Shown here piece by piece: positions 1-10,044 of a stretch of 64,000 nt of DNA (positions within the stretch are counted from its first letter, which is position 1; each line of letters starts with the position of its first letter). The translations under genes were made by a program, and so were the position numbers. The notes beneath the pieces were generated by a model that ran no database searches, had not been told where the DNA came from, and saw nothing but the letters and a program-made list of their open reading frames with translations. This stretch comes from Janthinobacterium sp. J1-1. GTDB taxonomy: Bacteria; Pseudomonadota; Gammaproteobacteria; Burkholderiales; Burkholderiaceae_D. The stretch is from positions 4,960,001-5,024,000 of the forward strand of contig NZ_CP132339.1 in assembly GCF_030944405.1 (NCBI RefSeq), given 5' to 3'.

Positions 1-1040
1 GCGCGCGCGCCCTCTTGACCATGATCGCGATCCTGCTGGTGTTCGGCGCCATCGTCTTCGTGCTGTGGCTGGGCGCGCGCGCCGTGCTCGACGGCTCGAT
101 GACGGGCGGCGACCTGGGCCAGTTCATCCTGTACGCGTCCATCGTGGCCGGCGCCATCGGCGCGCTGTCGGAAGTGATGGGCGAAGCCCAGCGCGCGGCC
201 GGCGCCACCGAACGCCTGCTGGAACTGATGGCGGTCAAGTCGGAAATCGAATCGCCGATGACACCACTGGCCCTGCCCGCGCGCGCCGCGAATGGCGCCG
301 CCCTGAGCCTGGACGATGTGATGTTTTCGTATCCGTCGCGCCCGGACACGGCCGCGCTGGACCATGTCAGCCTCGATATCCGCGCCGGCGAAACGGTGGC
401 CGTGGTGGGCCCGTCAGGCGCCGGCAAGACCACCCTGTTCCAGCTGTTTTTACGTTTCTACGATCCGCAAAGCGGCAGCATTCGTCTCGATGGCGTCGAC
501 ATCAAGCAGCTCGACCTGCATACCCTGCGCGACGCGATCGGCATCGTGCCGCAAGATACGGTGATCTTCTCGGCTGACGCGATGGAAAACATCCGCTATG
601 GCCGCGCCAACGCCAGCGACGACGAGGTGATCGCGGCGGCGAAAATGGCGGCCGCCCACGAATTTATCGAGCGCCTGCCGAACGGCTACAAATCGTTCCT
701 CGGCGAGCGCGGCGTGCGCCTGTCCGGCGGCCAGCGCCAGCGCATCGCGATTGCGCGCGCGCTGCTGAAAAATCCGCCGCTGCTGCTGCTCGACGAAGCG
801 ACCAGCGCGCTGGACGCCGAATCCGAACGCCTGGTGCAAAAAGCGCTGGAAGCGGCCATGGTCGGCCGCACCACCGTCATCATCGCCCACCGCCTGGCCA
901 CCGTGCAGCGCGCCGACCGCATTATCGTCATGGAAGACGGCAAGATCGTCGAGATGGGCACGCATGCCTCGCTGGTGGCTTTGGGAGGCATCTACGCCAA
1001 CCTGGCCGCGCTGCAGTTCCACCATGTACAAATCAACTGA
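1..1040 (+). CDS. ABC exporter, fused permease-ATPase (3' part)
   Basis: The reading frame is open from the window edge, so the start is missing. The first ~65 residues are the last membrane helices of an ABC type-1 exporter domain. A complete nucleotide-binding domain follows: Walker A (GPSGAGKTT), signature LSGGQRQR, Walker B and D-loop ([12 protein letters not shown]) and the switch histidine in IIAHRLAT. The fused permease-ATPase order fits the MsbA/multidrug half-transporter family of the inner membrane. The substrate cannot be read from this fragment. The leuE-like gene starts 8 bp after the stop codon, so co-transcription is likely. Confidence 0.9.
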   Translation, partial: ARALLTMIAILLVFGAIVFVLWLGARAVLDGSMTGGDLGQFILYASIVAGAIGALSEVMGEAQRAAGATERLLELMAVKSEIESPMTPLALPARAANGAALSLDDVMFSYPSRPDTAALDHVSLDIRAGETVAVVGPSGAGKTTLFQLFLRFYDPQSGSIRLDGVDIKQLDLHTLRDAIGIVPQDTVIFSADAMENIRYGRANASDDEVIAAAKMAAAHEFIERLPNGYKSFLGERGVRLSGGQRQRIAIARALLKNPPLLLLDEATSALDAESERLVQKALEAAMVGRTTVIIAHRLATVQRADRIIVMEDGKIVEMGTHASLVALGGIYANLAALQFHHVQIN

Positions 1041-1048
1041 GTCTTGAC

Positions 1049-1720
1049 ATGAACGCTTTTTTCCACGCCAGCCTTGGCATTACCGACTTCTGGACTTTTT
1101 TGCTGGGCACGATCTTTATCGTCATCCTGCCCGGTCCCAACTCGATGTATGTGCTGTCGGTGGCGGCGCAGCGCGGCGTGCGCCCGGCCTACCAGGGCGC
1201 GGGCGGCATCTTCCTCGGCGACCTGATTTTGATGGTGCTGTCGGCCTGCGGCGTGGCGTCCCTGCTGAAAGCCAGCCCCGCGCTGTTTTATGTCGTCAAA
1301 TATATCGGTGCGGCCTACCTGGCCTGGATCGGCGTGCAGATGCTGCTGGGCTGCTGGCGCAAGCTGCGCGCGAAGGAATCGGCGCAGACGACGGCTGCCG
1401 CGCCGGTCGCGCTCAAGGAAAGCAATCCGTTTCGCAAGGCGCTGATCATCAGCCTGATGAACCCGAAAGCGATCCTGTTCTTTATCTCCTTCTTTATCCA
1501 GTTTGTCGATCCGAAGTTCTCCGCGCCGGCGCTGTCGTTTGTCGGCCTGGGCCTGATCTGCCAGGTGATCAGCTTTACCTACCTGACCGCCATCATCTTC
1601 CTCGGCGCGCGCCTGGCCGAGACCTTCCGCCGCCGTCGCCGCCTGTCGGCCGGCATGGGCGGCGGCGTGGGCGCCATGTTTATCGGCTTTGGCGCGAAAC
1701 TGGCCACCGCCACCTTGTAA
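1049..1720 (+). CDS. leuE: LysE/RhtB-family amino-acid exporter, LeuE-like
   Basis: This 223-residue inner-membrane protein has about six hydrophobic segments and the family's N-terminal signature (ILPGPNSMYVLS). A conserved stretch near residue 140 (SLMNPKAILFFISFF) is also typical. The LysE/RhtB family exports amino acids by proton exchange, and the closest recognisable member is the leucine exporter LeuE. The loop near residues 105-120 is basic and alanine-rich. It lies 8 bp after an ABC exporter gene and 15 bp before a threonine-aldolase-like gene, so the three may form an amino-acid-related operon. Substrate specificity is inferred from resemblance only. Confidence 0.85.
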   Translation: MNAFFHASLGITDFWTFLLGTIFIVILPGPNSMYVLSVAAQRGVRPAYQGAGGIFLGDLILMVLSACGVASLLKASPALFYVVKYIGAAYLAWIGVQMLLGCWRKLRAKESAQTTAAAPVALKESNPFRKALIISLMNPKAILFFISFFIQFVDPKFSAPALSFVGLGLICQVISFTYLTAIIFLGARLAETFRRRRRLSAGMGGGVGAMFIGFGAKLATATL

Positions 1721-1735
1721 GTCACGGAGTTTTGC

Positions 1736-2830
1736 ATGAGTGATCTTGAACTGCGCCAGCGCTGCCACACCATCCTGCCTGGCCAGCGCCAGCCCACGCC
1801 AGCGGCCACCTTTGCCGCCATGGCCGCCTGGTGCGAGGCGAATGATGTTGCGCACGATACCTATGGCGAAGGCGCGCTGATCGAAGCGTTCGAACAGAAG
1901 ATCGCCGCGTTGCTGGGCTTTGAAGCAGCCGTGTTCTGCATCACCGGCACCATGACGCAGGTGACCGCGCTGCGCCTGGCCTGCCAGGACCGCGGCTCGC
2001 GCCTGGTGGCCCTGCACCCGACCTCGCATATCCTGCGCCACGAACGGGGCAACCATGAACTGCTCGACCATTTCAAGGCGCTGTTCATCGGCGATCCGCA
2101 CCGGCCATGGACGGTGGACGATCTGCGCGCCGTGCCCGACGCCCTGGGAGCCGCGCAGGTGGAATTGCCGATGCGCGAAATCGGCGGCCAATGCCCGCCC
2201 TGGGATGAACTGAACGCCATCAAGCGCCACTGCCGCGAGCACGATATCCATCTGCATATGGATGGCGCGCGCTTGTGGGAAGCGCAAGCGGGTTTCGGCC
2301 AGCCTTTGGTGTCGATCTGCGACGGTTTCGATTCCGTCTATGTATCGCTGTACAAGGGCATCGCGGGCCTGGGCGGCGCCGTGCTGGCCGGCAGTCCGGC
2401 GTTTGTCGCCAGGGCGCGCGCCTGGTTCCACCGCCAGGGTGGCAATATCGTCCACCGCACGCCGTACGTGGTGGCCGCCGCGATGCAGTTCGACGCGCGC
2501 CTGGCCGCCATGCCGCAGTACTTTGCGCGCACCGAGTGGCTGTATCAGCTGCTGAAGGATTATCCGGCCATCGCCGTCAATCCGGCCCGCCCGCAAGCCA
2601 ATATGCTGCACCTGCATCTGCCCGTGTCGCGCGAGCGGGCGATTGCCATCCGCAACCAGGTGGCAGAGGAACACGGCATCTGGCTGTTCGGCCGCGCCAG
2701 CCACGCGGCGCTGCCGAACCATAGCGTGGTGGAGTGGTATGTGGGGGATCAGTTGCTGGAAATGGCCGATGACACCGTGCGCAAGGCGCTCGATTTGCTG
2801 GTCGCCGGATTTACAATACAGGTCGCGTAG
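1736..2830 (+). CDS. threonine-aldolase-like PLP enzyme (beta-eliminating lyase family)
   Basis: The 364-residue product has the fold-type I PLP pattern of low-specificity threonine aldolases: a glycine-rich cofactor region (ITGTMTQ), an Asp that should bind the pyridine nitrogen (LHMDGARLWEA), and the Schiff-base lysine at about residue 207 (YVSLYKGIAGLGG). Such enzymes split threonine or allo-threonine to glycine and acetaldehyde. GGAG precedes the ATG by 8 bp. It is the third gene of a tightly spaced plus-strand run. Other beta-eliminating lyases share the motifs, so the substrate is inferred. A palindromic repeat begins 3 bp after the stop codon. Confidence 0.85.
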   Translation: MSDLELRQRCHTILPGQRQPTPAATFAAMAAWCEANDVAHDTYGEGALIEAFEQKIAALLGFEAAVFCITGTMTQVTALRLACQDRGSRLVALHPTSHILRHERGNHELLDHFKALFIGDPHRPWTVDDLRAVPDALGAAQVELPMREIGGQCPPWDELNAIKRHCREHDIHLHMDGARLWEAQAGFGQPLVSICDGFDSVYVSLYKGIAGLGGAVLAGSPAFVARARAWFHRQGGNIVHRTPYVVAAAMQFDARLAAMPQYFARTEWLYQLLKDYPAIAVNPARPQANMLHLHLPVSRERAIAIRNQVAEEHGIWLFGRASHAALPNHSVVEWYVGDQLLEMADDTVRKALDLLVAGFTIQVA

Positions 2831-2832
2831 GT

Positions 2833-2929
2833 CGGGTAGGTCGGATTAGCGTAGCGTAATCCGACACATTGTTAGCGCCGCGGATGGTGTCGGATTACGC
2901 GGCGTTCCGCCGCTAAACCGACCTACCCG
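2833..2929. repeat. 97-bp palindromic intergenic repeat
   Basis: The arms CGGGTAGGTCGGATTAGCG (2833-2851) and the reverse complement of 2911-2929 differ at one of 19 positions. Inside are further hairpins built on GTCGGATTA/TAATCCGAC. Repeats with a GTCGGATTA core are common in proteobacterial genomes as REP-like or MITE-like units. It fills the gap between two convergent genes and supplies the stop codon and last residues of the minus-strand collar-domain gene. Confidence 0.75.
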
Positions 2930-3239
2930 GGCTCAAACCATAGGTATATTTGATCAGGTAACTGGCGCCGATGGGCTTGGCGTCCGCCCCCGGCGCCAGC
3001 GCACTCCCGCTCCGGTAATCGGGCAACTGGAAGTGTTCAGCCGAGCCGCCATACCGATACCCAAGCACGGCGAACAACTCCGGATAAAGTGCCGGCTCCA
3101 GCGTACGGCCGTCACACAGCATCCAGCCCAGGGCTTCGACGGTGACGTCCGTACCGCCGGCATAGGCAATTACCGCGCCGACGGGCGTGTCGATGTAACC
3201 GGGGCTGGGGAAAAACGGCTGCGGCAAAACGGCGCTCAT
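2913..3239 (-). CDS. small phage tail-collar-domain protein
   Basis: This 108-residue protein is almost entirely one tail-collar-like domain. It shows PVGAVIAYAG near the N-terminus, GWMLCDGRTL near residue 40, YPELFAVLGYRYGG near residue 53, then FQLPDYRSG. The domain is found in phage tail fibres and in 'microcystin-dependent' proteins. There are no phage genes nearby, so this is a stand-alone domesticated copy or a fragment. The C-terminus (about PGRSV and the stop) is encoded inside the palindromic repeat, which suggests that a repeat insertion redefined the 3' end. Confidence 0.7.
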   Translation of the reverse strand: MSAVLPQPFFPSPGYIDTPVGAVIAYAGGTDVTVEALGWMLCDGRTLEPALYPELFAVLGYRYGGSAEHFQLPDYRSGSALAPGADAKPIGASYLIKYTYGLSPGRSV

Positions 3240-3387
3240 GGCAGTGTCTTCCTGCTGCGTCCACTATCCTCGATGTCCATACGCATAGCCAGCCTTTCTC
3301 CTTGTCATGTCCGGCGCGAGATGCTGCCGGATGCGACAGAATAATGTATCAACATTTTCCGAAATGCAAGCTCATCGCCGTACGGCA

Positions 3388-3414
3388 CGAAAAAAGGCGC
3401 CCTCGGGCGCCTTT
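3388..3414 (-). terminator. rho-independent terminator of the fadL-type gene
   Basis: AAAGGCGCCC and GGGCGCCTTT form a 10-bp stem around a 2-nt loop (3393-3414). Read on the minus strand it ends in a U-run encoded by the A-tract at 3389-3395. It lies about 40 bp past the stop codon of the minus-strand porin gene. Confidence 0.85.
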
Positions 3415-3452
3415 CTCACATCACGGCGGCCATGTCGGCCGCCGCCAGCCGC

Positions 3453-4886
3453 TTAAAACTTGTAGTTGTAAGCGACACCCAGCAATTGCATGCGGGTTTT
3501 GAACAGGCCTTTGGTGGTTTCACCATTGCCCGTGCAACCGGTCGTCACCGGCGAGCACAGATTCGTGTAGTTGACGGCGGCGTCCTTGAAGTCGATGAAG
3601 CTGTAGGCCAGGTCCAGCGAGGAATTGGCGTCGAGCTTCCAGTTGGCGCCGATCGAGTACTGCATGCGGTCGCTGTCCGGCAGCGCCGGGTGGCGCAGCT
3701 CGGCGCTGCGCACGGGCGCCTGGTCGTGGGCGATACCGGCGCGCAGCAGCAGATTGCTGCTGTATTTGTAGTTGGTGCCCAGCGAGACACGATAAGTGTC
3801 CTTCCACTGCTGGCGGATGCGCTCGTCGCCTTCGGCCGTCGGCGGGAACTGGATGTCCAGGTTCTGCAGGCGCGAGGTGCGGGTCCAGGTGACGTCGCCC
3901 ATCAGCGCCCATTTGTCGTCCAGCTGGTGAAAGCCGTTGACCGACAGGGTTTCCGGCGTGCGCAGTTCGACCAGCGCGCCCGAATTGACCTTGCGCGAGG
4001 CGGCGGCGATAAAGGCGTTGACGGCCGCATTGTTCGACACTTGCGAGAAGTCCCACACGGTATTGCCCTTGAGCTTGTGCGAGATCGACGAGCGGTAAGC
4101 AATACCGACGCGCGTGCCCTGGTCCAGCTGGTACAGATAGCCCAGGTTGAAGCCGAAGCCCCAGTCCTTCCCGTCCATCTCGGCGTGGCCGTCCTTGGCG
4201 CCCTGCAGCGCCGCACCGGCCGCCTGTGCCGCGGCCAGGCCTTGGGTGCGTGCGATATTGGCCAGGAAGGCCGTCGAGGCGGCCGGCGCGTGCTGCGCCA
4301 GGAAGGCCACGGAACCCGGCACGTCGACCGCCTGGCCCAGTTCGGCCTTCATGAATTCGGCGGTGACGCCAAAGCCGAACGAGTGGTGCTCATTGAGCTT
4401 GAACGAGGCGGACGGGTTCAGTGCGATCGCTTCGAGCTTGATATTGCTGATCGCATAGCGGCCGCTCCACTCGTTGCCGTAATCGAGCTTGGCGCCATAC
4501 GGCACGAACAGGCCGGCGCCGATGGTCCACTGGTCGTTGATCTTCTTGCTGGCGTACAGGGCCGGCGCGAACACGGCGTCCGGCGCGTAATCTCTGGTGG
4601 TGCCGCCCGGCACGCGGTTGGTGAAGGTGCGCGAACCGGTGTCCTGGAACGTCGAATGCGGCAGCACCAGGGTGCCGCCGCCCAGCAACTGCGTGCCTTC
4701 CAGGCGCGACAGGCCGGCCGGGTTGTAGAAAATGGTGGAAGCGTCGGACGCTTCGGCGCCATTGGCGTCGGCGCTACCCTGGCCGGACACGCTTTGCGAG
4801 CCGAAGCGATAGCCCGATGCCTGGGCGGTGGTGGACAGGCCGGCCAATGCGGCGGCGATGATCAAGGGCAGATACGATGGTTTCAA
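3453..4886 (-). CDS. FadL/OmpP1-family outer-membrane transport protein
   Basis: The 477-residue protein starts with a signal peptide (cleavage near AQAS, about residue 24) and continues as SGYRFGSQSVSGQG and DASTIFYNPAGLSRL, the signature N-terminal hatch of FadL/TodX channels. The rest alternates like a beta-barrel and ends in aromatic YNYKF, a good outer-membrane assembly signal. Family members move long-chain fatty acids or other hydrophobic compounds across the outer membrane. The start codon is TTG: the only nearby upstream ATG in another frame ends at once. The gene stands alone and has its own terminator. Confidence 0.9.
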   Translation of the reverse strand: MKPSYLPLIIAAALAGLSTTAQASGYRFGSQSVSGQGSADANGAEASDASTIFYNPAGLSRLEGTQLLGGGTLVLPHSTFQDTGSRTFTNRVPGGTTRDYAPDAVFAPALYASKKINDQWTIGAGLFVPYGAKLDYGNEWSGRYAISNIKLEAIALNPSASFKLNEHHSFGFGVTAEFMKAELGQAVDVPGSVAFLAQHAPAASTAFLANIARTQGLAAAQAAGAALQGAKDGHAEMDGKDWGFGFNLGYLYQLDQGTRVGIAYRSSISHKLKGNTVWDFSQVSNNAAVNAFIAAASRKVNSGALVELRTPETLSVNGFHQLDDKWALMGDVTWTRTSRLQNLDIQFPPTAEGDERIRQQWKDTYRVSLGTNYKYSSNLLLRAGIAHDQAPVRSAELRHPALPDSDRMQYSIGANWKLDANSSLDLAYSFIDFKDAAVNYTNLCSPVTTGCTGNGETTKGLFKTRMQLLGVAYNYKF

Positions 4887-4974
4887 GTGGGTCTCTCTTT
4901 ATTTTTAGTCATGTCTCGGGCATGGCAACCGTGACTCCAATCACGGCCGGCACCGGCGAAGCATAGCCGAGTTT

Positions 4975-5002
4975 TGAAAAAAAAGCGAACGATCGCTCTT
5001 TT
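4975..5002 (-). terminator. likely terminator of the GGDEF/EAL gene
   Basis: An AGCGA/TCGCT stem with A- and T-tracts on both sides lies directly next to the stop codon at 5003. Read on the minus strand it gives a short hairpin followed by eight U residues. The symmetry would allow termination in both directions. Confidence 0.65.
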
Positions 5003-7756
5003 TTACAAAACGAGAGCGTAAGGGGCGCGCGCGCGCGCAGGATGGTCGATCAGGAAGCGCTTGAGCATCAGTTCGAGCATCTGCTCGGCGGGCACCGGGC
5101 GCGAGATGAAATAGCCCTGCACCTCATTGCATTGCAGCGCGTGCAGCATGTCGAGCTGTTCGCGCGTTTCCACCCCTTCGGCCACCACGCTCATGCCCAG
5201 CGCGTGGGCCATCGAAACGATCGCCCGCACGAACACCTCGCCCTGCTCCGAGCGGCCCAGCTCCATGGTGAAGGCGCGGTCGATCTTCAGGCCGTCCATG
5301 GCGAACTTCTGCAGCTGCGACAGCGAGGAATAACCGGTGCCGAAATCGTCGACCAGCAGGCGCACGCCCAGCGCGCGGATCGCCGCCAGTTGCTCCACCG
5401 CCCGGTTCTGTTCATCCATCATGGCCGACTCGGTGATCTCGACCTCGATCAGGCGCGCGTCGATGCCGTGGCGGGCCAGCGCCGACGCCAGCACCTGGTG
5501 CACGTCGCCGCGGCCGAACTGGCGCGCCGAGACGTTGATCGATACCGGCACCAGCTCCAGGCCATAGGTCTTCCAGCGCGCCAGCTGCTGGCAGACTTTT
5601 TCGATCACCACTTCGCCCAGCTGCGAAATCAGGCCGCTGCTCTCGGCCACCGGGATGAATTCCAGCGGCGGCACCATGCCATGCTGGGGATGTTGCCAGC
5701 GCACCAGCGCCTCCATGCTGCACAGCTGCCCGCTCATGGTGTCGACGCGCGGCTGGTAGACCACCAGGAATTCATCCTGTTCCAGCGCCGTCACCAGGCT
5801 CTGTTCCAGCTCGCGGCGGTGGCGGATGGTTTCGAACAGGGCCGGCTGGAAGAAGCGGTGATGGCCCTTGCCGGCCGTCTTGACCGCGTACATGGCGATA
5901 TCGGCGTTCTTCATCAGCACGTCGGTCTCGGCGCCGTCGCGCGGATACATGCTGATGCCGATCGAGGCGCCCATCTTGTGGCGCTCCGGGCCCAGGTAGA
6001 ACGGTTCGTCGAAGGCGGTCGCGATGCGCTGCGCCACCTGCTCGGCGCGGCTGTCATCCTCGACCGGATCGAGCAGCACCACGAATTCGTCGCCGCCCAG
6101 GCGCACCACATGGTCGCCCGGACGCAGCACGGCGTTCAGGCGCAGCGAGGCGGCGCGCAGCACCTTGTCGCCTTCGGCGTGGCCCTGGGTGTCGTTGATG
6201 TCCTTGAAGCCGTCGAAATCGATGAACAGCAGCGCCAGCATATGGCCATCGCGCGCCGCGCGGGCCAGCGCGCCGGGCAGGAACTGCTGCAGCCAATAGC
6301 GGTTGGGCAGGCCCGTCAGGCCGTCCTCGTTGGCCAGGCGCCGCAGGTCCTGCTCGTGCAGCTTGGCCGCGCTGATATCCTGCAAGGTGACGGCGAGGCG
6401 GTCGCCGCTGCGCACCAGGCGCCGGCGTATCCAGCGCAGCTTGAACGGGTTGCCTTCCGCCAGTTCGATCTCTTCCTCCGAAAAGCCGGACACCATGGCG
6501 GCCCGGTAGTTGTGGATCAGGTCGCGGAAATATGGCTCGTGCGCGCGCGACTGCAAGCGCATGCCCAGCAACTGCTCGCGGCGCACGCCGAAAAAGTCGG
6601 CGCCCGGCTCGTTGCAGTCGACCAGCTCGAAATCGATGATCACGCCGTCGGCGTCGCGCAGCGCGGCGATGATATAGAAGCCGTCGCTGGTGCCCTCGGT
6701 CGCCATGCGGTAGGCATTGCGCACGCCCTCGGACTGGTGGTGGCGCCAGGCCAGGCGCAGCGACAGCCCGGTGGCGATGCAGGTGAACGCCAGCAGCAGC
6801 AGGCTGACGGCCGACGCGATACCGAGATAGATCGTGCGCGTTTCCTGGTAAGGCTGCAGCACCTGCGTGTCGGCCAGGGCGACCACGGCGGTGAACGGAT
6901 AGGCTTTCAGGGCTTGCCATCCCACATAGCGGCTTTGCGCATCGGCAAACGCGGTGCGCCCTTGAGACTGCATGGCGCCGCTGTCGCCGTCGAGGAAACT
7001 GGTGTCGAGAAAGGCCGCTCCCTGCGGTGGCAGCACGGTGGCGCCCAGGCGCACGCTGAGCAGCTCGCCCTCCTCGCCCACCATGGCCGACATGCCCAGC
7101 TTGCCGAAATTGACGCTGTCATAGAATTCGGAAAAATACGCGGAGTGGATGGAAATGAGCAGCACGCCATCGAAATTGCCATCGGCGTCTTCCAGGCGCC
7201 GCGTGAAATGCACCAGGGAGCCGGCCTCGCCCCCGCCCGCCTTGTCCTCGCCCATCTTGCCCAGCGCGATGCGCAAGGCACTGGAATTGCTGCGCCAGTG
7301 GCGCAGCAAAAAGTCGCTGCGTTCGCTGGTACGCAAACGCTGCACCGGCGCCGTGGTCGTCACGGCATGGCCCTTGCGGTCGAAGATGGCGACAATCGCA
7401 AACTGCGGCATGGCGTACATGCCGCGCGTTTTCAGCTGCTCCAGGCGCAGCTTGCCATCGGCATGTTCCCATTCATACTTGAGCTGCAAGGTCAGCTGGT
7501 CCATCTGCTCGACCGTGCGCAGCAGGTACTGGCTGTAGGCTTTTGAGAGCGAGGCCACATTGTCGAGCGCCTGCTGCTGCGCCACCTTCTTTTCCGCTTC
7601 CAGCTGCAGCATGGTGGCAGCCCACAGCACGGCGCACAGGGCCAGGCCCAGCAAGGGCCAGGCCAGGATCAGGCGCAGGTTGGCCTTCAGGAAGTCGGCC
7701 TTGCCCATTTGCACCATGGCGGTGTGATGGCGATTGAAATATTGTCGCAGGAACAT
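5003..7756 (-). CDS. membrane GGDEF-EAL cyclic-di-GMP enzyme with periplasmic sensor
   Basis: Domain order in 917 residues: membrane helix (about 28-48), periplasmic Cache-like sensor region (about 50-305), second helix (about 310-335), PAS-like domain (about 345-465), GGDEF domain with intact RLGGDEF, and EAL domain with EALVRW and DDFGTGYSS. Both catalytic motifs look intact, so it may make and/or degrade cyclic-di-GMP. Proteins of this layout control motility, biofilm or exopolysaccharide in response to extracellular small molecules. It is monocistronic with a terminator next to the stop. Which activity dominates cannot be told from sequence. Confidence 0.92.
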   Translation of the reverse strand: MFLRQYFNRHHTAMVQMGKADFLKANLRLILAWPLLGLALCAVLWAATMLQLEAEKKVAQQQALDNVASLSKAYSQYLLRTVEQMDQLTLQLKYEWEHADGKLRLEQLKTRGMYAMPQFAIVAIFDRKGHAVTTTAPVQRLRTSERSDFLLRHWRSNSSALRIALGKMGEDKAGGGEAGSLVHFTRRLEDADGNFDGVLLISIHSAYFSEFYDSVNFGKLGMSAMVGEEGELLSVRLGATVLPPQGAAFLDTSFLDGDSGAMQSQGRTAFADAQSRYVGWQALKAYPFTAVVALADTQVLQPYQETRTIYLGIASAVSLLLLAFTCIATGLSLRLAWRHHQSEGVRNAYRMATEGTSDGFYIIAALRDADGVIIDFELVDCNEPGADFFGVRREQLLGMRLQSRAHEPYFRDLIHNYRAAMVSGFSEEEIELAEGNPFKLRWIRRRLVRSGDRLAVTLQDISAAKLHEQDLRRLANEDGLTGLPNRYWLQQFLPGALARAARDGHMLALLFIDFDGFKDINDTQGHAEGDKVLRAASLRLNAVLRPGDHVVRLGGDEFVVLLDPVEDDSRAEQVAQRIATAFDEPFYLGPERHKMGASIGISMYPRDGAETDVLMKNADIAMYAVKTAGKGHHRFFQPALFETIRHRRELEQSLVTALEQDEFLVVYQPRVDTMSGQLCSMEALVRWQHPQHGMVPPLEFIPVAESSGLISQLGEVVIEKVCQQLARWKTYGLELVPVSINVSARQFGRGDVHQVLASALARHGIDARLIEVEITESAMMDEQNRAVEQLAAIRALGVRLLVDDFGTGYSSLSQLQKFAMDGLKIDRAFTMELGRSEQGEVFVRAIVSMAHALGMSVVAEGVETREQLDMLHALQCNEVQGYFISRPVPAEQMLELMLKRFLIDHPARARAPYALVL

Positions 7757-7912
7757 GGTGCTGGGGTCTGCCGTTTCTATATTATTTCTTTATGGACATA
7801 TAAGTTACCACAGAGTCATGCTTACCGCGCATTCAAGATAGTATTGCAGGCACGATGCCAAGCGAAACAGGCCGCTGCGTTACAATCACCATCCTTACCG
7901 TTGGAGCGTACC

Positions 7913-8884
7913 ATGCAGCAATATCAAGATTTGATCAAGACCGTCCTCGACACTGGCAGTTGGCAAGACAACCGTACCGGCATCCGCACCCTGAGCGTGC
8001 CGGGCGCCATGATGCGTTTCGACCTGGCCGCCGGTTTTCCTGCCGTCACCACCAAGAAGCTGGCGTTCAAATCCGTGATCGGCGAATTGTGCGCCTTCCT
8101 GCGTGCTTCGCGCAATGCTGGCGAGTTCCGCGCGCTCGGTTGCAAGGTATGGGACCAGAACGCCAACGAAAACGCGCAGTGGCTGGCCAACCCCTACCGC
8201 GAAGGCGAGGACGACTTGGGTCCGGTGTACGGCGTGCAATGGCGCCAGTGGCCGGCCTACAAATTGCTGGATGCCAGCGCGCCAGCCCAGATCGCCGATG
8301 CCCAGGCCAACGGGTTTACGCTGGTCGCGCCCGTCCATGAAGATGGCGTACAGAAAGTGCTGTTGTACAAGGCGGTCGACCAGTTGCGCGAGTGCCTGGA
8401 CACCATCATGCACAACCCGGGCAGCCGCCGCATCCTGTTCCACGGCTGGAACCCGGCCGTGCTGGACGCCGTCGCCCTGCCCGCCTGCCATTTGCTATAC
8501 CAGTTCATCCCGAACGCCAATACGCGTGAAATCTCGCTGTGCCTGTATGTGCGCAGCAACGACATCGGCCTGGGCACGCCCTTCAATATCGCCGAAGGCG
8601 CGGCCCTGCTGCACCTGGTGGCACGCTTGACGGGCTATACGCCGCGCTGGTTCACGTATTTTATCGGCGACGCCCATATCTATGAAAACCACCTCGACAT
8701 GGTTCAGGAGCAATTGAAACGCGCGCCATTCGCCGCGCCGCGCTTCGTCATTTCCGACCGCGTGCCCGACTATGCCAAAACCGGCCAGTACGAGCCGGAG
8801 TGGCTGGAAAAAATCGAACCGTCCGATTTTTCGCTGGAAGGCTATGAACACCACGCGCCGATCAAGGCGGCGATGGCCGTTTGA
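7913..8884 (+). CDS. thyA: thymidylate synthase
   Basis: The enzyme methylates dUMP to dTMP with methylene-tetrahydrofolate. The 323-residue protein shows [11 protein letters not shown], the catalytic cysteine C192 in [10 protein letters not shown], and the folate/dUMP-binding GDAHIYENH. It is about 60 residues longer than E. coli ThyA because of an insert near residues 90-150, as in the long Lactobacillus-type enzymes. ATG at 7913 is chosen over longer in-frame starts because GGAG lies 7 bp upstream and MQQYQDLIK matches family N-termini. folA, its metabolic partner, lies 11 kb away and is not co-transcribed. Confidence 0.96.
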   Translation: MQQYQDLIKTVLDTGSWQDNRTGIRTLSVPGAMMRFDLAAGFPAVTTKKLAFKSVIGELCAFLRASRNAGEFRALGCKVWDQNANENAQWLANPYREGEDDLGPVYGVQWRQWPAYKLLDASAPAQIADAQANGFTLVAPVHEDGVQKVLLYKAVDQLRECLDTIMHNPGSRRILFHGWNPAVLDAVALPACHLLYQFIPNANTREISLCLYVRSNDIGLGTPFNIAEGAALLHLVARLTGYTPRWFTYFIGDAHIYENHLDMVQEQLKRAPFAAPRFVISDRVPDYAKTGQYEPEWLEKIEPSDFSLEGYEHHAPIKAAMAV

Positions 8885-8916
8885 TTCGGGTAGCACAAGG
8901 CGCGGGTCAGCTCCTG

Positions 8917-9894
8917 TTATTGAACCGCGCTTTGCAAGGCACTGGACTTTTTTGCGCCAACCTTTAAAAGTTCGTCAATGATGGCCTGATTCTTTTTATC
9001 CAGGGCTTCATCGAGAGCGGAGGTATGCCAGTTCTCGTCCACGTAATTGGGATCGACGTTTTGGGCAAGAAAAAACTTGACGTGATCAAGATTGCCGAAG
9101 CGGGCCGAATACCAGAGCATATATTCCGGCTTGCTTGCCTTGAAGTCGGCGCCATGGCGTACCAGCAGATCAAAGATTTTCCTGGTGTCCGGATTGTTGA
9201 TCTCCTTGAACGCATTTGAAAAATGCTCAATCGAGAAATAAGCATGCTCGGACTGCTTCAAGGAAAATTGAAAAGGCTCTCCCTTGGAAAATAGCCATTC
9301 CAGCATTTTCAGACGTTGCGCCGGTGACAGCGTTTCACTATACACCGGTGCATACACGAGATCAGTCCAGTCCTTCTCCTGACCGGCCTCTGCGACAGGA
9401 AACCCTTTGATTTCCAGTTGTTCGAGCAGATCGACCCTGCCTGCCTTGGCCAGGTCGACCATCAAGTCACGCACATAGCGCCATGTTTTTTCCCTGTCCG
9501 GGATTTGATCGAAATATGTGAAGAACTCCGTAGGCGTGCCTGAACTGATGGCGTTGAAAGTCTTGGTGGTGGCGCTGGAATTATATCGATACTCGGCTAA
9601 CTGTTTTTTGCTGATTGATCTGATTTCATGGAATGACAGTAATAATGCGCTGGCAAGCAGAATAGCCAGGCCTGTTTTGGCGCCACCTTTATGACCACCG
9701 TATAGAAAAATCCCCAGAATAAAAGTATGGATATGCAGAATCCATGCAACAACGAAGATCAAATAAGCAATCAAGGCATCGCCATTGGGTCCGTTTCCAT
9801 CACTGGCCATTGGAAACGTCTTGCGCATCAAAATCAGATAGACGATAGACAGCAAACAGCTTAAAAATACGCTTATCTTGAAGTATGATTTCAT
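8917..9894 (-). CDS. membrane protein with C-terminal ankyrin-like repeats
   Basis: The 325-residue protein has three hydrophobic segments in the first ~95 residues (around 7-24, 42-65 and 72-90) and a soluble remainder. Ankyrin-type helices appear near residues 235-315 (DLLVRHGADFKAS, SARFGNLDHVKFFLAQNVDPN, ALDEALDKKNQAIIDELLKVGA). Ankyrin repeats bind proteins, and several immunity proteins are built from them. The coding sequence is clearly AT-richer than its neighbours, a sign of transfer. The ATG at 9894 opens directly into a membrane segment; extending the frame upstream would run across the promoter region and into the divergent gene. Function is unknown. Confidence 0.75.
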   Translation of the reverse strand: MKSYFKISVFLSCLLSIVYLILMRKTFPMASDGNGPNGDALIAYLIFVVAWILHIHTFILGIFLYGGHKGGAKTGLAILLASALLLSFHEIRSISKKQLAEYRYNSSATTKTFNAISSGTPTEFFTYFDQIPDREKTWRYVRDLMVDLAKAGRVDLLEQLEIKGFPVAEAGQEKDWTDLVYAPVYSETLSPAQRLKMLEWLFSKGEPFQFSLKQSEHAYFSIEHFSNAFKEINNPDTRKIFDLLVRHGADFKASKPEYMLWYSARFGNLDHVKFFLAQNVDPNYVDENWHTSALDEALDKKNQAIIDELLKVGAKKSSALQSAVQ

Positions 9895-10044
9895 CTTCCA
9901 CCGGGCCTGATAGCATGAAACAGGCCCCATCTTACAATAGAAATATTGGTTGACCTGTTCGGCATTCTCCACGATTTCTGCTGGCGAACGCCGGGAGCAG
10001 GAGGCATACAGCCGAAGTCGGCAGACAAAATAATCAGGAATACG

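Noticed and set aside
992..2722. 576-residue open frame on the minus strand
   Set aside because: Fully antisense to leuE-like and aldolase genes, with shadow-type composition and no ribosome site or family.
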